A DNA stretch of 64,000 nt from Arthrobacter sp. Y-9 (GTDB lineage: Bacteria > Actinomycetota > Actinomycetes > Actinomycetales > Micrococcaceae): positions 3,410,001-3,474,000 of the forward strand of contig NZ_CP121463.1 in the NCBI RefSeq assembly GCF_029690065.1, given 5' to 3'. Shown here piece by piece: positions 41,572 through 49,583 of the stretch (its first letter is position 1; each line of letters begins with the position of its first letter). The position numbers and the translations under genes are program-made. A model generated the notes under the pieces. That model ran no database searches. It saw only the letters and a list, made by a program, of their open reading frames with translations, and was not told the origin of the DNA.

Positions 41572-42743
41572 GCGGCGCGACGGAGCTCCGGGCGGAGACC
41601 CTGATCGCCGAAGCGGTGGACCGCTGGCGGCCCCGGATGCTGGACCTGAGCCACGGCCTGCACGCCGATCCTGAGCTCAGCGGGGAGGAACACCGGGCGG
41701 CGGAGCGGGTGCGGGCGCTGCTGGCGGAAGCCGGGTTCCGGCTCGACGTCCCGCAGCCGGCCGCGCCCACCGCGCTGCGGGCGGAGTTTGGCGAAGGTGA
41801 GCTGGTGGCCGTGTTCTGCATCGAGTACGACGCCCTGCCGGGGATCGGCCACGCCTGCGGTCACAATGTGAACGCCGCCGCGACGCTCGGAGCCGCCCTG
41901 GCCCTGGCCTCCGCCGCCGGGCCGCTGGACCTCACGGTCCGAGTGCTCGGGACCCCAGCCGAAGAGTCCCACGGCGGCAAGGTCGACCTCCTGGAGGAAG
42001 GGATGTTCGACGGCGCCGCGATGGCCTTCATGGTCCATGCGAGCGGGGAGGACGCCGTGGGCAACTCCTCCCTCGCCCTCGGCTGCTGGGACCTGACGTT
42101 CCACGGTCGGGCCGCACATGCCGCCACCGCGCCGGAGGAGGGCGTCAACGCCCTGTCCGCCCTGGTCATCGCCCAGACCGCGGTGGGGCTCCTGCGGCAG
42201 CAGCTGCCGCGCGACGTCGTCGTCTCCCAGGTGGTGACCGACGGCGGGTCGGCGCCCAATGTGATCCCGGACCGGACCTCCACACGGCTCGAGGTCCGGG
42301 CGCCACGGCGCGACCAGCTCGACGCCGCGTGGGCGGCCGTGCGGCGGTGCTTCGAAGCGGGCGCCCACGCGACGGGGTGCTCGCTGGAGATCGAGCAGTC
42401 GGGGAACGTCTTCGCCGATCTGCGGCAGGACGGCTTCCTCGCCGGTGCCTACGCGGAGGCCATGGAACGGCGCGGCCGGAGCGTTCCCGTGCGCGGCGAG
42501 GCGGTCGCCTCGACCGACATGGGCAACGTCTCCCACCGGGTGCCGAGCATCCACCCGATGGTCGGTTACGACGTCGGCGGGGCCGCGCATCACACGGCGG
42601 AATTCGCCCTGGCCGGCGCCGGGGCGTCGGCGGACCTGGCTGTCGTGGACGCCGCGTACGGGCTCGCCGCCGCGGCTGCCCGCGCCGCCCAGGATCCCGC
42701 CGAGCGCAGGAGACTGCTGGCGTCCGCCGCTCGCCCTCTCTGA
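41568..42743 (+). CDS. M20-family amidohydrolase/peptidase
   Basis: A 391-residue zinc-dependent amidase of the M20 family. The metal-binding motif is GIGHACGHNVNAAATLG, the general-base glutamate lies in LGTPAEESHGGK, and the last His ligand is in YDVGGAAHHTAEFA. GTG 41568 overlaps the MFS stop (GTGA). It most resembles aminobenzoyl-glutamate- or amino-acid-amide hydrolases. Regulated probably by the divergent Lrp. Substrate not assigned. Confidence 0.88.
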   Translation: MSGATELRAETLIAEAVDRWRPRMLDLSHGLHADPELSGEEHRAAERVRALLAEAGFRLDVPQPAAPTALRAEFGEGELVAVFCIEYDALPGIGHACGHNVNAAATLGAALALASAAGPLDLTVRVLGTPAEESHGGKVDLLEEGMFDGAAMAFMVHASGEDAVGNSSLALGCWDLTFHGRAAHAATAPEEGVNALSALVIAQTAVGLLRQQLPRDVVVSQVVTDGGSAPNVIPDRTSTRLEVRAPRRDQLDAAWAAVRRCFEAGAHATGCSLEIEQSGNVFADLRQDGFLAGAYAEAMERRGRSVPVRGEAVASTDMGNVSHRVPSIHPMVGYDVGGAAHHTAEFALAGAGASADLAVVDAAYGLAAAAARAAQDPAERRRLLASAARPL

Positions 42744-42755
42744 CCACACCCACGC

Positions 42756-42801
42756 TCCCCGTCCGGGAAACCGTCGCCGAAAGGCTATTCCCGGACGGGG
42801 A
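42756..42801 (+). terminator. Terminator after the M20 gene
   Basis: Stem TCCCCGTCCGGGAA with its complement, 18-nt loop, 13 bp past the M20 stop, followed by TTCGTG. Confidence 0.7.
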
Positions 42802-42813
42802 TTCGTGTCGTAA

Positions 42814-42827
42814 TGTTATCGATGCCA
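42814..42827. promoter_or_regulatory. LacI-type operator upstream of the ricin-lectin gene
   Basis: TGTTATCGATGCCA, palindromic about the central CG with TG..CA ends, the usual shape of LacI/GalR operators. It lies 146 bp before the ATG at 42973. The LacI-family gene at 45276, directly downstream of the lectin gene, is the obvious candidate binder. Confidence 0.5.
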
Positions 42828-42972
42828 CGCATGTTCTCAACGATGGATGAGAGGTCGGCGCGACGAAAGAGCCCGCGATCCCCCGTGGATCGCCCGGGCT
42901 CCGCGCCGAACTCCGGGGGCGTCCTCAGGTTTGTGGCGGCACACCGACCAGCTCAACGCAGAGGAATCGCTC

Positions 42973-45174
42973 ATGAAAACAGCCAGCTTCGGCACCGCCG
43001 CAGTGGTGGCGTGTCTCCTCGGAGGCACCCTCACCGCCGCCGCGCCCGCCTCGGCCTCGACCACCTCGGATTACACCGTCTCGACGGGGTCCGTCGTCCA
43101 GGTCGGCCACGCGACGGACACCCCCGCCTGGCCCTACCTCGACAAGGACGGGTCGTTCTACTTCCAGCAATCGGCGGCCCTGTACGGCGCCACCGAGGCC
43201 CGGCGCTGGGACTTCTACACCGGCACCACGCTCGACACGGCGACCTTCAACTCGACGCTGAGCAACTACACCAACCCGTCGAACTCCTCGGATTCGAACG
43301 GCAACACCACCTCACGCTGCAACAACAGCCCCACGGGAACCTCCGCCACGTTCGCCCCGGACACCTCGTCCTACTCCCAGAAGAACTACTGCGACCTCAC
43401 GGGCGTCTGGGTCGATCCCGACACGGGTGACTGGTACGGACTCGTGCACAACGAGTTCACGCCCAAGCCGTTCGGCGACGGCGTGCACTACGACGCGATC
43501 GACTACGCGAAGTCGACCGACCAGGGCAAGACGTGGACCATCGCCGGCCACGCGATCACCTCGCCCTACAGCACCACCCGGAACGACACCACGGCGTTCC
43601 CGAACCAGACCTACTACTACGGCGACGGCGACCCCCGGCTCGTCGTGGACACCGCTTCGGGCTACTTCTACGTCTTCTACGGCTCCCGCGTGATCAACAA
43701 GAACGGCGGCTGGGCGGCGCCCGGGTTCGCCGAGCACGTGGCGCGCGCCCCGATCAGCCAGAAGATGGCGCCGTCGTCCTGGCAGAAGTACTACAACGGC
43801 AGCTGGTCCACCCCCGGCGTCGGCGGGGCGGAGAGCACCATCGTCTCCACCTCGCAGAGCAGCACCGGCTACCTGCCCTCGAGCCTCGAGTACAAGCCGT
43901 CCAACACCGGCAGTGTCGCCGCCCAGGCGCAGGCCGGCCAGCTGCCCGCGAACGGCTCCGACCTGTTCATCCTGAACGTCTCCTACAACGCCTACCTCGG
44001 CATGTACATCGGCACCCCGCAGACCGATCTGGGCGACGGCGTCAACCGACCGCTGCACTTCTACGGCACCACGGATCTCGCCACCCAGAAGTGGGTGGAT
44101 CTCGGAACCGCGCCGAACTACACGCAGCAGTCCTGGTACCGCTGGCTCCTGGACGGGACCAACGCCACGAGCACCGCGATCGTGGGCAAGACCTTCCGGT
44201 CCTACTGCTACTTCGCCTGCTCCATCCCGTCCGGATCGACGAAGGCCTCCAGCTCGGAGTACGTCAACGTCACCATCGACACCGCGAACCCCGCGCGGAC
44301 CATCGACGCCACGAAGTCGTACCGCATCCAGTCGGCCGCCGGTCAGTCCCTCAACCAGAGCGGGACCTCCACCCTCTCCACGGTGACGACCTCCACCGCG
44401 GGCAGCACGGCCGCCTGGAAGTTCACGCCCACCGGCGACGGCGCCTACACGATCACCAACACCTCGTCCGGCCTGGCCCTCGGCGTGAACTCCGGCTCCA
44501 CCGCCAACCGCGCCTGGGGCACCGCCTTGAGCCTCGCCTCGCTGCCCTCCGCTGGGGCGACCCAGGGCCAGCAGTGGTTCGTCATCTCGAAGGTGAGCAC
44601 GCCGAGCAGCTCCGGCGCGGCCGTGAGCACCGGCACGTACAGCCTGGTCAACCGCTACAGCGGCCTCGTCCTGAGCCTCACGGGTTCCGGCAAGACGGCG
44701 CCCGCCAGGACGTGGACCAACAGCGGCAGCGCCGGCGACACGAGCACCCCGGCAGCCCAGACCATCACGCTCGCCCAGGTCCCGGCCACCGGCCAGGTGC
44801 GTGGCGCAGGTTCCGGACGCTGCCTGGACGTCCCCAACTCTGCCACCGCGAACGGCACGCTCCTGGACCTCTGGGACTGCAACAACGGCGCCAACCAGCA
44901 GTGGACCACCGCGGCGGACGGCACCGTGAAGGTGTACGGCGCCAAGTGCCTGGACGTGCCGAACTCCCAGGCGAGCGCGGGCGCTGCGGTGGAGATCTGG
45001 GACTGCAACGGCGGCGCCAATCAGCAGTGGACGGTCAACGCGGACGGCACCATCCGCTCGGCCCTGTCCCCGACGCTGTGCCTCGACGTCACCAACGGCT
45101 CCACGGCCAATGGCGCAGGGATCCAGCTCTGGACCTGCACGGGCAACGCCAACCAGCGGTGGACGCTCGGCTGA
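42973..45174 (+). CDS. Secreted glycoside-hydrolase-like protein with C-terminal ricin B lectin (CBM13) domain
   Basis: A 733-residue exported protein. Signal peptide at 1-26 (TAAVVACLLGGTLTAAAPASA). Residues about 35-430 show repeated aromatic, Asp-rich strands (LTGVWVDPDTGDWYGLVHNEF, YGDGDPRLVVDTASGYFYVFYG) as in five-bladed propeller glycosidases of the GH43-like type; I cannot assign the exact family. Residues about 435-600 form a first RICIN-like trefoil; the last 130 hold three clear QxW repeats (CLDVPNSATANGTLLDLWDC followed by NQQW, and so on). It probably degrades a plant or microbial polysaccharide. ATG 42973 follows GAGGA. It is followed by a LacI gene and preceded by a LacI-type operator. 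Confidence 0.8.
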   Translation: MKTASFGTAAVVACLLGGTLTAAAPASASTTSDYTVSTGSVVQVGHATDTPAWPYLDKDGSFYFQQSAALYGATEARRWDFYTGTTLDTATFNSTLSNYTNPSNSSDSNGNTTSRCNNSPTGTSATFAPDTSSYSQKNYCDLTGVWVDPDTGDWYGLVHNEFTPKPFGDGVHYDAIDYAKSTDQGKTWTIAGHAITSPYSTTRNDTTAFPNQTYYYGDGDPRLVVDTASGYFYVFYGSRVINKNGGWAAPGFAEHVARAPISQKMAPSSWQKYYNGSWSTPGVGGAESTIVSTSQSSTGYLPSSLEYKPSNTGSVAAQAQAGQLPANGSDLFILNVSYNAYLGMYIGTPQTDLGDGVNRPLHFYGTTDLATQKWVDLGTAPNYTQQSWYRWLLDGTNATSTAIVGKTFRSYCYFACSIPSGSTKASSSEYVNVTIDTANPARTIDATKSYRIQSAAGQSLNQSGTSTLSTVTTSTAGSTAAWKFTPTGDGAYTITNTSSGLALGVNSGSTANRAWGTALSLASLPSAGATQGQQWFVISKVSTPSSSGAAVSTGTYSLVNRYSGLVLSLTGSGKTAPARTWTNSGSAGDTSTPAAQTITLAQVPATGQVRGAGSGRCLDVPNSATANGTLLDLWDCNNGANQQWTTAADGTVKVYGAKCLDVPNSQASAGAAVEIWDCNGGANQQWTVNADGTIRSALSPTLCLDVTNGSTANGAGIQLWTCTGNANQRWTLG

Positions 45175-45217
45175 GCCTCTGACCTGACGCACGGGACCTG
45201 ACACCCGCGCGGTGACA

Positions 45218-45257
45218 CACGGCCCGGGCCGGACACGACCGTCCGTCCCGGGCCGTG
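45218..45257 (+). terminator. Terminator after the ricin-lectin gene
   Basis: Stem CACGGCCCGGG with its complement around an 18-nt loop, 43 bp past the stop and 19 bp before the LacI start. It separates the two genes transcriptionally. Confidence 0.65.
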
Positions 45258-45275
45258 CCGCGTTAGGATCACGGG

Positions 45276-46295
45276 GTGATCGAGCCTGTGAAGAAGCCCC
45301 GCAGGGCGCCGGGGATGGTCGACGTCGCGGCACTCGCCGGCGTCTCGGCCCAGACGGTCTCGCGGGTGCTCCGCGGGCAGACGAATGTGCAGGACAGCAC
45401 GCGGGACAAGGTGCTGGCCGCCGTCGAGCAGCTCGGCTACCGCCGCAACAACGCGGCGCGCGCCCTGTCCTCGGGCCGCAGCCGGGCCTTCGGGATCGTG
45501 CAGCTCCAGACGGGCTACTACTCGCGGACGGCGATCATCTCGGGCGTCGAGGCCGCGGCGCGGGAGGCGGGCTATTCGCTGAGTGCCGCCACGAGTCCCT
45601 CCCTGGATCCGGCGGCCATCGAGGAGGCCATGTCGGTGCTCGCCGATCAGGGGGTCGAGGGCATCATCCTGGCCCTTCCCCTGATACATGCCACGCGCGG
45701 CATTGAAGAGCTGACGCGGGCGATCCCGACCGTCTCGATCGACGGTTCCCGGACCTCCGCCACCGAAGTCGTGGCCGTCGACCAGACCCAGGCCGCCCAG
45801 CTGGCCACCCGGCACCTGCTGGATCTGGGGCACCGCTCGGTGTGGCACGTCTCGGGCCCGCCGGAGTGGCATGACGCCGCGAGCCGCAGCGCCGGCTGGC
45901 GGCAGACCCTCGAGACCGCGGGCATCGTCCCGCCCGAGGAACTGGTGGGCGACTGGTCACCGGAGTCCGGTCATCGCCTCGGGCTGGAGCTGGGACGCCG
46001 GCCCGGAGTGACGGCCGTCTTCGTCTCGAGCGACGAGATGGCGTTCGGTGTGATCAAGGCGCTGCACGAGCTCGGCCGACGTGTCCCGGAGGACATCTCC
46101 GTGGTGAGCGTGGACAATATTCCGCTGGCGGAATATTGTTCGCCACCCCTCACTACGGTGGCCCAGCCGTTCGAGGAGATGGCACGGGTGGCGGTCGATC
46201 ATCTGCTGCGCCACATCTCCGATCCGGCCACGCTCACGGTCGATTCGATCGAGCCGCGGCTGATCGTGCGGGCCTCCACGAGCGCCCCGCGGTGA
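45276..46295 (+). CDS. LacI-family transcriptional regulator
   Basis: A 339-residue LacI/GalR regulator. The helix-turn-helix and hinge are MVDVAALAGVSAQTVSRVL and RRNNAARALSSGRSR; the periplasmic-binding-like effector domain follows, with HLLDLGHRSVWHVSGPPEWHDAASRSAGW and VFVSSDEMAFGVIKALHE. The effector is probably a sugar released by the neighbouring secreted hydrolase. GTG 45276 is preferred; a second GTG lies 4 codons later. An AT-rich 26-bp palindrome lies inside the coding region (46114-46139). Confidence 0.9.
   Translation: MIEPVKKPRRAPGMVDVAALAGVSAQTVSRVLRGQTNVQDSTRDKVLAAVEQLGYRRNNAARALSSGRSRAFGIVQLQTGYYSRTAIISGVEAAAREAGYSLSAATSPSLDPAAIEEAMSVLADQGVEGIILALPLIHATRGIEELTRAIPTVSIDGSRTSATEVVAVDQTQAAQLATRHLLDLGHRSVWHVSGPPEWHDAASRSAGWRQTLETAGIVPPEELVGDWSPESGHRLGLELGRRPGVTAVFVSSDEMAFGVIKALHELGRRVPEDISVVSVDNIPLAEYCSPPLTTVAQPFEEMARVAVDHLLRHISDPATLTVDSIEPRLIVRASTSAPR
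46114..46139. repeat. AT-rich palindrome inside the LacI gene
   Basis: 12-bp perfect arms, ACAATATTCCGC and its complement, around TG. It codes for VDNIPLAEYCS, a conserved LacI segment, but with the codons AAT, ATT, GAA, TAT and TGT, which are unusual in this GC-rich gene. It could be an internal operator. Confidence 0.75.
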
Positions 46296-46407
46296 GTCGG
46301 TCCGGGCGGCCGGAGCGACCGGGGCCTGCAGCCCCGGCGCCCGTTCCCCGTGACGCGCGTCGCAGTCACATTTCACCCTCACCCCGGCCTGCCCGGACAC
46401 TGGTGGC

Positions 46408-47280
46408 ATGACCCTCAAGTTCGCCCGTTTCGGCTCCCTCGGGGCCGAGGAGCCCGTGGTGGTTGTCGATGACGCCAACGGCCGCACCCGGCATTTCAGC
46501 CTCCTGCCCCTGACGCAGGACATCGACTCCGCCTTCCTCTCCCGCGACTTCGTGGCCGAGACCCAGCTGGCCCTCGACGCCGGGCGGCTGCCCGCCGTCG
46601 AGCCGTCCGCCCGGATCGGCGCCCCGGTGGCCCGCCCCGGAACCTTGGTGGGCATCGGCCTGAACTACGCGGCCCACGCCGCGGAGTCCGGCCTGGAGCC
46701 GCCGGCGTCGCCGGTCGTGTTCCTCAAGCCCGCCAACACCGTCGCCGGCCCCTACGACGAGTTCCCGGGCCTGCCCGGCAGAGAGCAGCTCGACTGGGAG
46801 GTGGAGCTCGGCCTGGTGATCGGCCGCCCCGCGCACCTCCTGGCCGACGAACACGAGGCGCAGGCCGCCATCGCCGGCTACGTCCTCGCCAACGACCTCT
46901 CCGAGCGCTCCCTCCAGCTGGGCGGCGCGGGCGGTCAGTGGACGAAGGGCAAGTCGCTGCCCGGCTCCACGCCGCTCGGCCCGTGGCTGGTCCCTGCCGT
47001 CGGCGCGGACGGCACACCCTTCGACGTCTCCTCGCTCCCCCTCGCCACGCGCGTGAACGGCGTGGAATGCCAGCGCTCGACGACGGCGGACATGGTCTTC
47101 CGCGCCGCGTTCCTGGTGCATCACGTCAGTCAGTTCATGGCCCTGGAGCCGGGCGACGTGATCATCACCGGCACCCCCGAAGGCGTCGCCATGTCCGGCC
47201 GGTTCGACTACCTCAAGCACGGTGACGTGGTCGAGATCGAGGCCCCGGGCCTCGGCGCGCAGCGCGTCGTCGTCGGCTGA
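46408..47280 (+). CDS. Fumarylacetoacetate hydrolase (FAH) family protein
   Basis: A 290-residue protein of the FAH fold. The C-terminal catalytic domain (about residue 75 onwards) shows LVGIGLNYAAHAAE, the metal ligands in DWEVELGLVIGR, GYVLANDLSERS and ITGTPEGVAMS. Family members hydrolyse or decarboxylate beta-keto acids in aromatic-compound breakdown. The N-terminus (MTLKFARFGSLGAEEPVVV) is the short regulatory strand domain. It is 119 bp ahead of an M20D amidohydrolase on the same strand; the two may form an operon. Confidence 0.88.
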   Translation: MTLKFARFGSLGAEEPVVVVDDANGRTRHFSLLPLTQDIDSAFLSRDFVAETQLALDAGRLPAVEPSARIGAPVARPGTLVGIGLNYAAHAAESGLEPPASPVVFLKPANTVAGPYDEFPGLPGREQLDWEVELGLVIGRPAHLLADEHEAQAAIAGYVLANDLSERSLQLGGAGGQWTKGKSLPGSTPLGPWLVPAVGADGTPFDVSSLPLATRVNGVECQRSTTADMVFRAAFLVHHVSQFMALEPGDVIITGTPEGVAMSGRFDYLKHGDVVEIEAPGLGAQRVVVG

Positions 47281-47399
47281 CCAGACGTCCGGCAGCCTCG
47301 CCCGCCCGGCTCCCGTTGGCCAGAGAACCTGGCTGGCGAGGTGGCCGTGCGTCCGGCGCGGCGCTTCCTGTGGTTGCTCAACGCAACTAGCCTGGGGAC

Positions 47400-48614
47400 A
47401 TGACTCTGGATCTCACCGCCATATACAAGGACCTCCACAGCAACCCGGAACTCTCCTTCCAGGAGACCCGCACGGCCGGCATCGTCGCCGGGCACTTGCG
47501 TGAGCTCGGCTTCGAGGTGACGGAGGGCGTGGGCCGGACCGGCGTCGTCGGCGTCCTGGCCAACGGCGTCGGCCCCACCGTGCTGCTGCGCGCGGACATG
47601 GACGGCCTGCCCGTCGAGGAGCAGACCGGCCTCGACTATGCCAGCACCGCCCGCGGGACCGATCCGGACGGCAACGACGTCCCCGTCATGCACGCCTGCG
47701 GCCACGATGTGCACGTGACCTGCCTGCTCGGGGCGGCCGAACTGCTGGCCGGGTTCCGCGAGGAGTGGTCGGGCACGCTCGTCACCGTGTTCCAGCCCGC
47801 CGAGGAGGCCGGTGGCGGCGCCGCGGAGATGCTCCGCGACGGTTTCCTGGACCGCTTCCCGCGTCCTGACGTGGTGCTGGGGCAGCATGTCGCGCCGATC
47901 CCGGCCGGCTTCATCGGTCTCACGCCCGGCCCGGCCATGGCCGCCGCGGACAGCCTCAGCATCACGCTCCACGGCGTGGGCGGACACGGCTCCCGCCCCG
48001 AGGCGACGGTGGACCCCGTGTACCTCGCGGCCAATGTCATCAACCGCCTGCAGGGCGTGGTGTCCCGCGAGATCAGCGCCCTGGACACCGCCGTCGTGAC
48101 GGTGGGCCAGGTTCACGCCGGCACCAAGAACAACATCATCCCGGACAAGGCGACCCTCGGCCTGACGGTGCGCAGCTACCGCGAGGAGGTCCGTTCCAAG
48201 GTCCTGGAGAGCGTGGAGCGCGTGGCCAAGGCGGAGGCGCAGGCCTCGGCCAGTCCGAAGGAACCGACGATCGAGTACTTCGAGCGCTTCCCCGTCACGG
48301 TCAACGACCCCACCGCGAGCGAGCGGGTCGCCACCGTGCTGCGGGGCGTGCTCGGCGAGCAGCGGGTGCTGAACCCGGGGCCGCTTTCCGGCAGCGAGGA
48401 CGTCGGGGAGTTCTCCACGGCCGCCGACGTGCCGCTGGTCTACTGGTTCCTGGGCGGCGGCGAGCCGTCCCTCGCGGAGATCGTGGCGAAGACCGGCCGG
48501 ATGCCCGACGACATCCCCTCCAACCACTCGCCGTTCTTCGCCCCCGTGATCGACCCGACACTGGACAACGGCGTGAAGGCCCTGGTGGCCGCCGCCCGTG
48601 AGTTCCTGAGCTAG
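47400..48614 (+). CDS. M20D amidohydrolase (hippurate hydrolase-like)
   Basis: A 404-residue metal-dependent amidase. HACGHDVHVTCLLGA carries the metal His/Asp, FQPAEEAGGGAAEM the general-base Glu, and GSRPEATVDPVYLAANV is the dimerisation-lid region; NNIIPDKATLGLTVRSY and SNHSPFF are M20D hallmarks, the last giving the final His ligand. Likely substrates are N-acyl amino acids such as hippurate or indole-acetyl conjugates. The ATG at 47400 has no strong ribosome binding site. Confidence 0.9.
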   Translation: MTLDLTAIYKDLHSNPELSFQETRTAGIVAGHLRELGFEVTEGVGRTGVVGVLANGVGPTVLLRADMDGLPVEEQTGLDYASTARGTDPDGNDVPVMHACGHDVHVTCLLGAAELLAGFREEWSGTLVTVFQPAEEAGGGAAEMLRDGFLDRFPRPDVVLGQHVAPIPAGFIGLTPGPAMAAADSLSITLHGVGGHGSRPEATVDPVYLAANVINRLQGVVSREISALDTAVVTVGQVHAGTKNNIIPDKATLGLTVRSYREEVRSKVLESVERVAKAEAQASASPKEPTIEYFERFPVTVNDPTASERVATVLRGVLGEQRVLNPGPLSGSEDVGEFSTAADVPLVYWFLGGGEPSLAEIVAKTGRMPDDIPSNHSPFFAPVIDPTLDNGVKALVAAAREFLS

Positions 48615-48620
48615 GCGCCG

Positions 48621-48654
48621 GTCGCAGGGGCGAGCGGGTGCTCTCCCCTGCGAC
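48621..48654 (+). terminator. Terminator after the M20D gene
   Basis: 10-bp stem GTCGCAGGGG with CCCCTGCGAC and a 14-nt loop, 7 bp past the stop. Confidence 0.75.
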
Positions 48655-48901
48655 CACGCACCGATTGACAGCCACCATAGAACTTCACGACGCCGTTCAG
48701 CGGGCGTGGCCGTCGGACATCCGGCGCGTGGAGCCCCGCACTTCTCCGGAGTGCCGCCGGAGGCCCGGTCATTCCGGCGTAAGGGAGCCTTGGAACGCCC
48801 CTGCGGGACTGCGATTTTCGACAGGAACGTTACCACTCGGCGGGTATAGCCTGAGACCGACCACACCGAATGGCTCACACCGAGCGGATCAAGGAGCTGT
48901 C

Positions 48902-49063
48902 ATGGGACACGACAAGAACGACGAACTACGCGAAGAGCACAACGAGCAGGAAGAGCAGCGCCAGGAACGGCGCGATGGCGACTTCTTCGAAGGCACCGAC
49001 GGCGCCGAGCTCGGCTCCCAGGACCGCCGCCGCGAAGAGGGCGACGAGAAGAAGCACCACTGA
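48902..49063 (+). CDS. Small, highly charged hypothetical protein
   Basis: 53 residues, almost entirely Glu, Asp, Arg, Lys, Gln and His (DELREEHNEQEEQRQERR, GSQDRRREEGDEKKHH). No hydrophobic core, so probably disordered. ATG 48902 has AAGGAG at 6-nt spacing, a good site. The upstream region (48655-48901) contains a GGGTAT-type -10 at about 48843. It resembles the short charged stress-linked proteins common in Arthrobacter, but I cannot name a family. Followed by a strong terminator. Confidence 0.7.
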   Translation: MGHDKNDELREEHNEQEEQRQERRDGDFFEGTDGAELGSQDRRREEGDEKKHH

Positions 49064-49106
49064 TCAAGCCTTACCCCGGCTGAATCCTGAAGGTTCTCCG
49101 GGTTTG

Positions 49107-49150
49107 AATCCCCCGGCCGGCGCGCAGTGGCGCGCCGGCCGGGGGATTTT
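49107..49150 (+). terminator. Strong intrinsic terminator
   Basis: A 19-bp perfect stem (AATCCCCCGGCCGGCGCGC and complement) with a 4-nt loop, followed by TTTT. It ends the 53-residue gene's message and marks the left edge of the AT-richer patch. Confidence 0.9.
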
Positions 49151-49583
49151 CGGTTTGCTTCGGGGAGACAATCAGGCAGGGCTGACTTCGGTCCCCAGCC
49201 CCGACAACGCGGCGAGCTCGCATCACGGGGCGCTCGGCCTGGTGAACAGGCTCGACGACCTGGTGGTCTCCGGGATCCGTGATATCCACCAGGCTGGCGT
49301 CTCGCGGGCGGTGATCGCGGAGGCCGTCGTACTGGCCCCTGGCAGAGTCTGCCAGGGGCCAGTACGACGCACAGGTCCGGAGGGCTGGGACGAGCGCGTC
49401 TCCTACATTGGGGATTAGCCTCCGGGCTGTGCTCGAGGCGCAGCGCATACACTTCCAGGGTTCATGACCTACCCGCCGCACGAACGGCGCAGGTCATCGA
49501 CCGGCGGAGAAAAAGGACGGAGGCCGCATTGAGCCGCATCGCTCGAAAAAATCCGACGAACTGAAGGTCAGCAGCTAGTCCGG
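49151..49583. other. Gene-poor stretch at left edge of the accessory patch
   Basis: 432 bp without a supportable gene. It contains the perfect palindrome at 49326-49368 and mixed-composition DNA. A plus-strand frame over 49197-49418 (DLVVSGIRDIHQAGVSRAVI) is open but has no ribosome binding site or known domain. I see no tRNA or integrase. Confidence 0.5.
49326..49368. repeat. 20-bp-arm perfect palindrome
   Basis: GTCGTACTGGCCCCTGGCAG, loop AGT, then its exact complement. It lies in non-coding DNA between the 53-residue gene and the membrane-protein gene. No similar copy was noticed in the window. Confidence 0.9.

Noticed and set aside
49081-49130. tRNA-like T-arm GGGTTTGAATCCCCC
   Set aside because: It belongs to the long terminator stem, and no acceptor, D or anticodon arm surrounds it.
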